Source: Gibbula magus
Taxonomy: Eukaryota; Mollusca; Gastropoda; Trochida; Trochidae
Assembly: GCA_936450465.1 (NCBI GenBank)
Contig: OW388296.1
Coordinates: 51,496,931-51,560,930, forward strand
Length of the DNA: 64,000 nucleotides
Direction of reading: 5' to 3'
The notes beneath the pieces were generated by a model. The model had not been told where the DNA came from. It ran no database searches and saw nothing but the letters and a program-made list of their open reading frames with translations. Positions 10,883 to 20,763 of this stretch are shown in pieces. Made by a program: the position numbers and the translations under genes. Within the stretch, counting starts at the first letter, position 1. The number at the start of each line of letters is the position of its first letter.

Positions 10883-11544
10883 TGTAGAGATTGTTCATGA
10901 AGGGTAGGAAGATCATTCCTTAATAATTAACAGCATAATAAAACTGGAACTGGAAACCAAAATTATGGTGTGTGATGAAGTTTGTAAATTAGGAATGTTT
11001 TCAAAACATTATTGAGACTTTGCTTTCAGAAATTTCATAATATCAGAGATATACAAAAAGGGAAGAAAATGCGATATAAATAAGAAATATGATATTACGG
11101 TATGGTATGATGATAAATAAAACAGACAGTTTGTCAGAATTTTTTTTATTTATAATTTGTTTATTTTCCCATGTTTACAAGGTATTTCAACTCTGGTAGT
11201 GTTTACATCACAATGTTATCAATCGTAGAAAACCACCAGAATACACGCACATGAAATCATCAATCACGAAAACACAACGTGACAAGTCGACCAGAATTTG
11301 AACAAGTGGTCACTGTTTGAGCTTATCGTAACAGAATATCTAGTCAACTCTTAATAGTTGTAAGCTCCTGTTGCAAGATCTGAAAGGTTGGCAATTGGGA
11401 TGATCTCTTACCGTTGAAAATGATATTTTTGAATATGATTAAGATAACATTGATTGAATCATTATTTTCAATCGGACTCCAATTACAATTTGTTCTTTAA
11501 TGAAGTGATTAATTGACGAAGTCAAGGGGCGTATTAATTAATAT
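10883..11544. other. Spacer of the large inverted repeat
   Basis: About 660 bp between the arms, with no transposase-like or other convincing coding frame and no further pairing noticed. Confidence 0.6.
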
Positions 11545-12222
11545 GTATATATTAATATTTAATTTTATTTCTTTGAAACTAGGGTCATTGTAGTTACTCC
11601 CGTTTCACAGTATTCATCTAGTGTTTCCCTTACACTGTTCCATAATCAGGACGAATCAGTAATGAGTTATACTTCCAGCTAACACGTCTTCTTGCTTGAT
11701 TGATAGTGTTAGAGGAGATCCAAAATACTGAAGAGTAATCAGTTTTATAACTCGTAGGCATCAAAGTCCAAAATGATATGACTTCGATCATTTGAAATTA
11801 TAATACATGTAATTAAAGTCCCTTCAAAGGTCTTTAGCATCAAGTTTTACATTTTCTCTTACTGTTTTGCTTGAATTGTTATTGTTTATATGTTTGTAAT
11901 TTAAGTTTGATCAAGCATAATAAATAATGAAAATATATTTTTGATAAGTTTGAGTCATCATTGATGTCCATATATATCAATTTTTGTAACTCTTTTACCA
12001 CAAAAAGTTATGTCGTCAATTATGAAATCATCGTTTTCATCCACAACCGACTGCACCATAGTAGTAGTATTTTTTAAAACAGTCCTATTTTTAACATCCC
12101 TTTTATTGATGTTCATTTAAAATATCAAATATTATCTTGACCATTGTCAATGCTTTTCAGTGGTCTTCGTAACCTTGCCCTAATAACTAACAGTGGAGCA
12201 CAGTGGTGCAGTGGTTAGAGGA
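11545..12222. repeat. Large inverted repeat, right arm
   Basis: Uninterrupted complement of the left arm (9796-10310 joined to 10668-10882). It ends at 12193-12222 in GGAGCACAGTGGTGCAGTGG, a SINE-head sequence. The similarity to the SINE stops at the A box. Confidence 0.85.
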
Positions 12223-12655
12223 GGCAGGCATAGTAGGTCTAGTCAACAGATAGGTATTTAAATAATCGTTTTATTCAATTTATACAGCTGAGTATAGGTT
12301 CTTTTCACGATAGTTTCGAAAATACATTTATGCAACGTTAACGTTTTAATTAACATAACTTCCCTTTACACCCTTTTCATAAGAGGATAAAACCCTACAT
12401 TTCATCCTATTTTATAACTTAGCTCTGCGGGATTTTCTTTCTCTATATGGATGTAATAAATAAACACACGAACCTATAGAACAGCGAATTTATGTTTTAA
12501 TCTCTATAAGAAAATCGTTCCGGGTGGTGCACATGCATACTTAAGGCAGTATCGTGTAGTTGACACACTTAAAGGGGTTAAAGTTCACATGTAATGCATT
12601 TTCTCAAGAATGCCGGATTATTGCCTCTACGTACATTACTTATCGGAATCAATTG
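12223..12655. other. Non-coding DNA
   Basis: AT-rich linker between the inverted repeat and the tail of L2. No gene or clear repeat recognised. Confidence 0.5.
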
Positions 12656-12686
<31 letters not shown>

Positions 12687-14760
12687 AATATTTTATTTAA
12701 GTGTCACATGATATGTTACAAGTAAAATATAAATTGTAAAACATATAGGATATAACATATCACCCAGCCATTATATTGGCTTACGAGACACTATTAAAAT
12801 ACATGAACTATGATATATACAATAGAGATGATAAACAATAATAATAAAAAATATGCAATAAAATAATGTGTAGGTAAAATAAATTAAGAATGTAACTGAC
12901 GTCTGCGGAACATATCATTAACAGTATCAGCTAAAAGTTTAAGAGCCTTAATGTCAGTTGCGTTCATAACTGCATTGAAATTTATGAAATCACTTTGGTC
13001 AAGGTTAAGACTAAAGTTATCTATAAGGGTGCATTTAAGAGCATGGTAAAAATCACAATAAAAAAGAAAATGGGCTTCAGACTCAACAGTATCACAAAAG
13101 GGGCAAAATCTATGACTAAGGGGTGTGGGGGTTTACAATATCTTCCCGTTTCTATATGAAGCGGTCAAACACCACAGCGTAACTTAGTTAGGTTACTACG
13201 CCTATGTCTGGACATAATATATCTGACATAAAGTTCTGGTCTACAGTCTTTTTTAAACAACCTGTAAGTTCGTAATTTATTACCATTAACTTTACCTACG
13301 TCATCCCAAAGTTCTGAGAACCACCTTTCCTCATCTAATCTACACAGGGATTGTTTAATAACTGATAATTTACTGTTCAGAGAAGAGTTTGGCGCTGACA
13401 GCTTGTCATACAACTTCAACTGTTTACTCAACTTAACTAGGTTAAAAGCGAACGAACCCTTTCGATTGATTGACCACCGAAACACCTTATCAAGAAGCCT
13501 GTCGTCTGACATATGATACAACTTGAAAAAAGAACGAAAACTCTCAATGCGCTGTTTAGTGAGAAATGTCTTCCATCCGAGTTCACCCTGCACAGCACTA
13601 TTAGACGTATTACGAGGTACACCCAAGAAAAAAAGACCAGCTCTGTTTTGTATCTTACTGATTTCACGGTGTCCATATAGTCCCCAAATCGGTGCACAGT
13701 AGAGTAAGATTGGTTTGGTTTGGTGAACACATTGTATGCCAAATCTCCACACTGTCTATATTTGGTGATCAGGAGTGACAGCGCACGACTCGCACTTTTA
13801 GAGATCTCCTTTACTTTGAACTTGATATCCAAGTGTTCCTCGAACCACAGACCTAAGTACTTATAACTGTCACTGTATGATAAGGCAATGTTGCAGCAAT
13901 GGAACTGGTAATTCGATCTATCGGTGTTTATCCGCCTGAAATGCACAATCTTGGTCTTATCTGCGTTGATATTGAGCCGCCATTTGGTACACCAGCGTGT
14001 CACCACGTCTAGCATATGCTGTAACGTCTCTTCACTTGGGGCTAGAAGAAGTATATCGTCTGCATACAGCAATATGGGGGACAGTGTACAGCCTTGCCGC
14101 ACCCCAGTGGATACCTCGAAGAATGACGTCATATGGTTGTTGACACGCACTGCACTGGAAGTGTTCTGGTAGAGGGACTGTATGGTAGAGTACATCTTTC
14201 CGTTAATTCCCGCACGCAGCAACTTCAACCATAGGCTGTTCCTGTCGATACTATCGAATGCCTTTCTTAGGTCTATAAAACAAGTATAAGTTGATTGCTT
14301 GCAATCCAGTCTGGCTTTCAGAAGCGTATATACAGTGTATATATGATCAAAACAACTTCGATTCTTCCTGAATCCGTTTTGAGAATCAGACAGAATATTT
14401 ATTGAATCCAGCAATGATGAGACACGTTGATTGAGGATATCACAATAGATCTTACAGGGAACAGGTATAAGGGATATCCCTCTATAAGTACAAGGTGAAC
14501 GTATATCAGTGTCACTTTTCACTATAGGGTTAATGATCGACTGTTTCCATATAGTTGGAGCGATACCACTATCAAAGCATTTGCTGAAAAGGTTGTACAA
14601 TATTTCAATACAGGCTTCGTTTTTAAGTACCTCGGCGTTGATTCTATCCACACCCTCAGCCTTACCGTTCTTCGCACGGAGTCCAGCATCCTTGAGGTGT
14701 GACTGTGACAGACACAGACGGGACCAACTAGACATAGCTTGTCCGCGGAGCCTAATTAAT
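12656..14760 (-). mobile_element. L2: 5'-truncated LINE with (TGTC)n tail
   Basis: The minus-strand element encodes the RT and C-terminal region and ends in a microsatellite that reads GACA on the plus strand (12656-12686). The 5' end lies near 14760, next to a hairpin-headed repeat. No target-site duplication was found. The protein is close to that of L3 (shared KNGKAEGV-type start, YKYLGLWF, NGNKLRTYRLFK). Confidence 0.9.
12884..14735 (-). pseudogene. LINE RT and C-terminal domain remnant (L2)
   Basis: The RT reads KNGKAEGVDRINAEV, CTYRGISLI, FIDLRKAFDSIDR, GVRQGCTLSP and LLYADDILL (YADD at about 14055-14066), then YKYLGLWF, LLYCAPIWG and NGNKLRTYRLFKKD. About 29 residues normally between LSP and LL(Y/F)ADD are absent in frame, by comparison with L3. 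The frame shifts near 13740 and again near 13160. The last part (about 13110-12884) carries CPFC...E.HFLFYC and ends at TAA 12884-12886. The catalytic aspartates survive, but the deletion and shifts make it inactive. Confidence 0.88.
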
Positions 14761-14763
14761 TAG

Positions 14764-15565
14764 GTCTTCAAGACATATGTCTGAAAAACCTATTGGTATT
14801 ATCCCTGTTCTTCATTATTCTTATTTGTACTTTTCATGTTCAGACTTTTCTGAAGTAACTGCTGGGCCGATTCACATGAAATGTTCAGGGATGATAGCCT
14901 GTGGCCAGCTCTGGAACCAGACGTGGCACTTTTTAGATACTTCTCTCGTGAGTTATCTACCCTTGAAGTCAAAACTTTAAATCTTCATAGCTTGAAGATT
15001 AATCAATATATGTTCTTAAAACATTCACCAAAATGTCTGCAACAACTTTTTCGGCCGTAATAATAGATTATTTGCTTATTCGAAAAAAGTGGATTTTTTT
15101 TTAATTTCGCGGTTTTGAGGGTATATGTCTTTGAAAATCTTCTTCTTAATCACAGTAACACATACAGCTTTGTGTTATAGCTCATTTGAAAATGGATAAC
15201 TGCGTCACAACATGTTTGGCCCCGAATTTTGAATTCCGCCCTATAACTAAAATTATCTGCCCTTGAATATGTTCCTTTTTCATTGTTCATTGTTCGGCTT
15301 CATGTTCAAATGAACATAACTCTGTATTGTATAAATTTATGTCAAAGTTATTTATCGCAATCTCTTAACAAGCTTAACAATTCCATAGCATATCATTATG
15401 ATATAAAAGTTGTTAGTTTCGGCACAATTTGGACATAATCCTAAAGGTTATTTTAAATTTTGTGATTTTGAGACTTTTCAAGGGGTACTTTTTCGGGAGG
15501 ATTTTCGATCGTTAACCAGTTAAGATACCATTATGTTTAATAGCTCATTTTGAAGGATCACGGCT
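14764..15565. repeat. Hairpin-headed dispersed repeat, copy i
   Basis: It starts with an imperfect hairpin (AGGTCTTCAAGAC...GTCTGAAAAACCT), then CAGGGATGATAGCCTGTG, TCGGCCGTAATAATAGAT, TTTTGTGATTTTGAGA and TTTTCGATCGTTAACC. The same ordered motifs recur at 35183-35640 and 39408-39610, so this is an uninterrupted copy of that family. No coding capacity was found; a 67-codon open frame at 14777 is chance. Confidence 0.75.
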
Positions 15566-15885
15566 GCTTAACTGAATATGCATTTGACATTGTACATGTA
15601 TTTACACTTTCCGATACACACTGTCAAGAAGAACATTTATCCTTTAAAATAACATTTATGCTTCCAGAAAGGTGTAATTTTACTTCCGGGTAACGTCTCT
15701 CCGTTTCTTCTTCCCACCATTGGAGAAGCTGTCCGTACATTCAATTTTCAACAACCCGGACAATGTATTTGTGGACAAGGGTAACTACGATCAATATGAA
15801 CAGTATTTAATGTTATCAATTTATAAACTGCTATCAGTCTATGGAAAATGTGTAATTTAAACTAGCTAGTCGAATCTGCCTCTGC
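15566..15885. other. Non-coding DNA
   Basis: Unique-looking sequence between repeat copy i and the 41-bp minisatellite. Nothing recognised. Confidence 0.5.
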
Positions 15886-16690
15886 CTATCAGTGAACTAG
15901 TTACTGTATACATATCTATAATCCATGTCAGTGAACTAGTTACTAGTATACCATATCTATAATCCATGTCAGTGAACTAATTACACGTATACCATATCCA
16001 TAATCCTTGTCAGTGAACTAGTTACTGGTATAGATATATATAATCCATGTCAGTGAACTAGTTACACGTATATCATATCTATAATCCCTGTCAGAGAACT
16101 AGTTACTAGTTTACTATATCTATAATCCCTGTCAGAGAACTAGTAACTAGTATAGCATATGTATAATCCATGTCATTGAACTAGTTACTAGTATACCATA
16201 TCTATAATCCATGTCAGTGAACTAGTTACTAGTTTACCATATCTATAATCCATGTCAGTGAACTAGTTACTAGTATACCATATATATAATCCATGTCAGC
16301 GAACAAGTTACTAGTATACCATATCTATAATCCATGTCAGTGAACTAGTTACTAGTATACCACATCTATAAAAACATCTCAGTGAACTAGTTACTAGTAT
16401 ACAATATCTATAATTCATATCAGTGAACTAGTTACTAGTACACTATATCAATGTCAGTGAACTAGTTACTAGTATACCATATCTATAATCCATGTCAGTG
16501 AACTAGTTACTGGTATACCATATCTATAATCCATGTCAGTGAACTAGTTACTAGTAAACAATATCTATAATCCATGTCAGTGAACTAGTTACTGGTATAC
16601 CATATCCATAATTCATGTCAGTGAACTAGTTACTAGTATACAATATCCATAATCCATGTAAGTGAACTAGTTACTAGTATACTATATATA
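15886..16690. repeat. 41-bp minisatellite, about 19-20 copies
   Basis: Units of the form GTCAGTGAACTAGTTACTAG plus TATACCATATCTATAATCCAT repeat with a strict 41-bp spacing (for example 15927, 15968) and modest divergence. Each unit contains the overlapping palindromes AACTAGTT and ACTAGT. The units are adjacent with no spacers, so this is not a CRISPR array. It lies just downstream of the LicD-family gene. Confidence 0.95.
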
Positions 16691-16723
16691 TATTCTTGTC
16701 AGCAATATTACATGAATAAAACC

Positions 16724-16729
16724 TTTATT
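16724..16729 (-). promoter_or_regulatory. Candidate poly(A) signal of the LicD-family gene
   Basis: AATAAA on the minus strand, 30 bp past the stop codon, in the context GGTTCAATAAAGG. It is the first canonical signal downstream of the gene. Confidence 0.6.
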
Positions 16730-16758
16730 GAACCCGATGAAGTGGTAAACCGACGTTC

Positions 16759-17637
16759 TTACTGCAATCCCACAAAATGAAATTTATCTTTGAGCAATTG
16801 ACAGGGCAACATGACTTTTTCCCTCGAGGGCAGTTGGTCCCCTTGTTTGTGATTGTACGTTCTTGTCCTACACTCTTTTAAATTAAATCGCTGACCTAAA
16901 AATCTTTTAAAGTCCTTTGGTACGGGTAGATCCATGCCCATAAAGGGTAAAGTTGTCAATGGAAACACTGTGGTTTTTAGATGTTTATATTTCTTGAAAA
17001 TCAACCTAGAGTTCCAGATATGCGTTTCATTTTCCTCGTAGAAAAATATATCCACATAAGGCCAGTTCCAGTCCCATTTCGTTTTGCTTGAGTCTCTGGA
17101 GTACAGTTTGTGATTGGCGTAAGCCATGCCTCCGAGGAAATACCGAGGTTCCAGTGCTTTCAGCCTGGTTACAAGAATTTCTCTGTGCTGGAGTCTCACC
17201 ATGACATCGAGATCGTCGTCCCAGGGGATGATGTCATGGTGACGGTAAGCTCCAAGCAGGCTCCCACCCCACAGCATGTAGGTGACGTCATTCGAGCACG
17301 CCTTCACAACCTCTTCTAGAGTTTTACGAAAGATTTCCTTCTCTTTCTTAGTAGTCATTGGTCTAAAAATGGATTTCTTTCGAATGATACTCTTGGACCT
17401 TAACATGGTTAGTTTGGATTGTTTAGGTTTAGAATGTGTGATGTGTTGCACGGTGTTTCTTGCTAAACTAGCTTTCTGTCTCTGACTCCCAGTTCCAGTA
17501 TGTATTTGAGCCATGCGCAAGTATTGATTTCCGTTTCCGGTTTTGCTGACTGAACAGCTCCAGTACAAATAGTACAAAACACAGAAACATGTGATAATGG
17601 ACAATATTTTGAATAGGTTTGAGATAAACGACTTCAT
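16759..17637 (-). CDS. LicD-family (fukutin/FKRP-like) type II membrane protein
   Basis: A single 292-residue frame from ATG (17635-17637) to TAA (16759-16761). The N-terminus is MKSFISNLFKILSI followed by a hydrophobic segment (about residues 9-27), a signal anchor typical of Golgi enzymes. A basic Ser/Thr-rich stem runs to about residue 100. The catalytic domain has GGSLLGAYRHHDIIPWDDDL (about residues 124-143), the LicD hallmark whose Asp residues bind metal in nucleotidyl/phospho-sugar transferases, then YVDIFFYEE (about 195) and a Cys-containing tail. The LicD family includes bacterial phosphocholine transferases and the animal ribitol-phosphate transferases FKTN and FKRP, so a Golgi glycan-modifying role is likely; the substrate is unknown. 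The motif is intact and there are no internal stops. It is listed as intronless; a 5'-UTR intron is possible (see the upstream entry). Confidence 0.85.
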   Translation of the reverse strand: MKSFISNLFKILSIITCFCVLYYLYWSCSVSKTGNGNQYLRMAQIHTGTGSQRQKASLARNTVQHITHSKPKQSKLTMLRSKSIIRKKSIFRPMTTKKEKEIFRKTLEEVVKACSNDVTYMLWGGSLLGAYRHHDIIPWDDDLDVMVRLQHREILVTRLKALEPRYFLGGMAYANHKLYSRDSSKTKWDWNWPYVDIFFYEENETHIWNSRLIFKKYKHLKTTVFPLTTLPFMGMDLPVPKDFKRFLGQRFNLKECRTRTYNHKQGDQLPSREKVMLPCQLLKDKFHFVGLQ

Positions 17638-17760
17638 GACGATGGAATTGTCTTCTGAAACACAAAGACATTATGTAAGAGACTTAGAAAAACTCAGTTA
17701 ATACCAGGCAGAGGTGTGTCAAACCAGACCTTCGTTATATCAGGGACCTTATATAGAGGG
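17638..17760 (-). promoter_or_regulatory. 5' UTR and candidate TATA box of the LicD-family gene
   Basis: On the minus strand CTATATAAGG (17748-17757) lies about 110 bp before the ATG, suiting a start site near 17720. TTTGTGTTTCAG just before the ATG resembles a splice acceptor, so an alternative is a 5'-UTR intron with the true promoter farther up. Confidence 0.4.
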
Positions 17761-18164
17761 ATTAGCAACTAAGCAATTATCCCGTGGAGCTCGCCTCGTC
17801 ATGGTCCAACGCACATCTTGACTTGGCGCCCGTATTGCGCTAATTACTGGCGTAGCACACTAGTATATCGTGTTAATCAGTCCGCCATCTTGTTGTTTAA
17901 GGAGCGTAGATGATATGTGTAATGGTTCGAGGGTAATCCAAAACTTTTACTTTTACCTAAAACAATACATTCTAAAATATTAAGTTAGCGAAAGATGAAT
18001 AGTTGTCTAATGTATCTGCGTCAAGCTGGTATTTTAGGGGAAAGAAACCAGCATGTAATACGCTCGTACTTTGCAGTAAAAATAGCTAGTCAGTCCGCCA
18101 TCTTGTCTTTAAGGAGCGTAGATGTCATTTTGTAGCAACAGCATAAATAACAAGAGTCATCAGA
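17761..18164. other. Non-coding DNA with a duplicated YY1-like motif
   Basis: CAGTCCGCCATCTTGT...TTTAAGGAGCGTAGATG occurs at 17878-17912 and again at 18091-18124, 213 bp apart. On the minus strand it reads ACAAGATGGCGGACTG, a YY1/initiator-like motif. No transcript can be assigned. Confidence 0.5.
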
Positions 18165-18169
18165 AGATG

Positions 18170-18425
18170 ACATATCCCACCGGTCCCACATAATTTGTAA
18201 AACACATTTTTAACAGACGAAAAAAATTTAAAAAAATTAAAATCTGAAAATATCTAAAGGCACTACTCCAGTAAATGTATAATAAATGTGTGAAGTTTCA
18301 GAAAGGTATGATAAATGGTTTTCCAGTTCTGCTCCGGAAACGAAATGATTACGGACGGACAGACGGACGGACGGACAGACGGGGTGATGACTATATCCCA
18401 CGGTATTACATACCGGTGGGATAAT
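18170..18425 (-). repeat. Hairpin-headed repeat with (GTCC)n, copy iii
   Basis: The ends are inverted: TATCCCACCGGT near 18172 and ACCGGTGGGATA near 18412. Read from the right, the order is inverted head, CCGT(C/T)TGTCC-type microsatellite (18353-18383), then CGTTTCCGGAGCAGAACTGG and an AT-rich body. The same order of parts is seen at 19.8 and 33.0 kb. Confidence 0.7.
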
Positions 18426-19760
18426 AAATAATTACTTTTTTTATAAGTTCATGTTTTATTTATTTGTTCTCCAAACAATAAACAGTAATCAACTTCAAAT
18501 AATAGAATAATACATGTGGATACCATCAAGTATTCCAAAGCACTAGGTAACCTAACATTATAGTATATTGTATATATAGTATCATACTCGTTTTAGCTTT
18601 CTGCATTTGGGAGGTTACTGTATCATTACACCAATCAACAGTCTCAAAGGGAGGTTACTCAAATGTTTCTTGACTTTACGAAGATTGCCGATCGACGCCC
18701 GAGCGAGACGGCAAGACTCGGAGACTCTAACTGGTAACAACAATATACTGCGATTCCAAAATAAGCGCTTACGCACACACCCAGTCGCTTGTGCGTTGAA
18801 ACTCGAAGAGGCGAGGTCTAATTGCACCGTTCAATAGAAATGATCATGTAACGTGCAGAAGAGACGAGTCCCTGTATATGAGGTCCCTGGTTATATACTA
18901 CTCATGAATGGGGGTTATTTTATTGGCGCACACATATTGTGCATTTCCATTGTTAAGTAAAATTCACAGATAGCCACAATATACGTCTACTATGAACACA
19001 TATAATCCGACACGACCAGGCTATATTATCCGCATTGCGCCTACAATCCCGCGATTGTCTTCGCATAGATCCAGTTGTATAGTGTAGTTGAATATGTCAT
19101 ACACCTTTTGTTTGTTTGTTCTAATTATAATTAAATAAGGAGTTAGTACATTCCACCTGGATTTTCTGATAACCCTACATTTCATTCTCATAAATTACTT
19201 GTATGCAGTAAAGATCGTGATACTGTTCTTAATGTTGCAAAATATGTAAAACATTGACTTTCTCTCCGCATTACATAGTATGTGTCACTTTCATTATGAG
19301 CATTTATGTATAATGAAAGTTGTACATGGCCCGATGGCCTAAAATACAAAATAAACTATTATTATTTACTAGTATTGACACAGTCTGGATAAGACGAGCT
19401 GCCATCAATTTCCAAATACGACAGTGCAATAGCTGATATGTTTTATACCGCGGTGAATAGTCAGCATTCAGCGAAATGTACGAGGTCCTATGTGCAAAGT
19501 CAACAAGGGATTGAAGAAGCATTGAAAACTCAGACCTTAACAGACCTTGGTGAGAACACCGTTTATATCCACTTGAGGTAACAAGAAATAAAACATACTT
19601 CAATTAATGCACAGACATTGACGAACAGTTTCTCATATACTTACCAGAAATGTATTTCAACGTCTTGTCCTCCATGTATCGGTGGTGAATAAGGAGGCGG
19701 ACTACCTAATCCATTTCAGTTCGCTCCAGTTCACTGCTCGCATCTTGTTAGAGACCTGCT
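18426..19760. other. Non-coding DNA
   Basis: Mostly AT-rich. A somewhat GC-richer patch at 18650-18840 is open on both strands but shows no domain and no clear codon bias. GGGAGGTTACT occurs twice (about 18609 and 18650). No gene is supported. Confidence 0.5.
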
Positions 19761-19805
19761 GAGAGAGAGAGAGAGAGAGTTTATCAAAATGCAAAAGGCT
19801 ATGTC

Positions 19806-19985
19806 ATTATGTCTCCCCCGAAGGGTCGGGAGACATATTGCTTTTAGCTGAGTTCCCGTCGGCGTCGGCGTTTGCGTTGGCGTCGGCGTCGGCGTCGGCG
19901 TCGGCGTTGGCGTTTCCGGAGCAGATCTATAAAACTATGTGACCAATCATCACCAAACTTTGTATACTGTCTCTCATTAATCATG
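19806..19985. repeat. Hairpin-headed repeat with (GGCGTC)n, copy iv
   Basis: It begins GTCTCCCCCGAAGGGTCGGG (short inverted head), then GTCGGCGTC-type hexamers (19858-19912), then CGTTTCCGGAGCAGATC and CCAATCATCACCAAACTTTG. It shares the order of parts with copies iii and v. Arg-rich frames across the hexamers are artefacts. Confidence 0.7.
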
Positions 19986-19989
19986 GCAT

Positions 19990-20763
19990 TAATCCAATCG
20001 TAGTTCAGAGTGGAGATATCCGACCTTTTGCCTCTTTGATTCTTAACATTTTTATAGAAAGTGTTAATATCCAATTTAGTTGAGGTTTGAAGTGCTTGGA
20101 GCACTTTCCGTTTATCAGAGCGTTTTGATGTATGTAGCACTCGTCGAAATTCCCTTTTGAATCTTTATATGCAGAGAGTCCTAGTGATGACACATCTCTG
20201 GGTTTACAGTCAGCAAGCCAGTGTCGTCTTGCAGTCCGCATGTGATGATGGAGTCCTATGCGTTTCCAGTATGGTTTCAGGTGAGCAGTAGAGCATTTAG
20301 ACTGGGGGATTGATGTCACGCACGCTTCAATGAGGATATCCCTAATGTGTTCGCAGTAGTTATCTACTTCTACATCTAGTAATTTCAGTCTGGATAGCAA
20401 GCGAGTCTAGGCGATTTGTAACCTCAGATTGGTACCATGAGATATCAGCTGCAGACGCTTTTGTCCACTTTAGTACACGTTCTGCTGCATATTTACTGCC
20501 ATTTGTAGGAGGGATGTTAACTGATATATGGCAAGACAGGTGGTCAGAGACTGTATAAAGACAGGAGTCCATACTATTACTACTGGTGAGATATGGTCGC
20601 ATCCAGGATGGAGCTGGAATATAATTAATCATGCTACGGTGGGATGAGTCCTTAGATCGACAGGTGAAGCCTGGGGATTGGTCAGTAATCAATCCCAAAA
20701 TGTACAATAAGTCTCTTTCACAGTCTCTGTTACCAAGGATATAGAACATCTTACGCGACATGC
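19990..20763 (-). pseudogene. LINE endonuclease end and linker (L4)
   Basis: Frames read FYILGNRDCERDLLYILG, SSHRSMINYI, VSDHLSCHISV (the endonuclease SDH motif), KPYWKR..LHHHMRTARRHW and RRVLHTSKRSDKRK, typical of the endonuclease-to-RT linker. Single-base shifts occur near 20400 and 20150. The segment stops before the RT. Confidence 0.8.

Larger units (their letters stand above)
19761..20763 (-). mobile_element. L4: LINE fragment with (TC)n tail, interrupted by a repeat
   Basis: Minus-strand coding remnants (19990-20763) end in a tail that reads (GA)n GTTTATCAAA.TGCAAAAGGC on the plus strand (19761-19805), the same 3' end as L3. A hairpin-headed repeat (19806-19985) sits between coding part and tail. 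RT sequence is missing, so the copy is internally deleted. Confidence 0.75.

Noticed and set aside
13924..14763. Plus-strand ORFs at 13924-14172 and 14509-14763
   Set aside because: Antisense shadows of the L2 reverse transcriptase. The same applies to plus-strand ORFs across L3 and the LicD-family gene.
15886..16690. CRISPR array
   Set aside because: The 41-bp units are adjacent with no unique spacers, in a eukaryotic context; it is a minisatellite. The same applies to 45360-45832.
18607..18837. Overlapping ORFs on both strands in a GC-richer patch
   Set aside because: Open on both strands simultaneously, with no recognisable motif; the higher GC explains the lack of stops.
19844..19920. 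Arg-rich C-terminus at the end of an L4 frame
   Set aside because: Produced by the GGCGTC hexamer array of the inserted hairpin-headed repeat.
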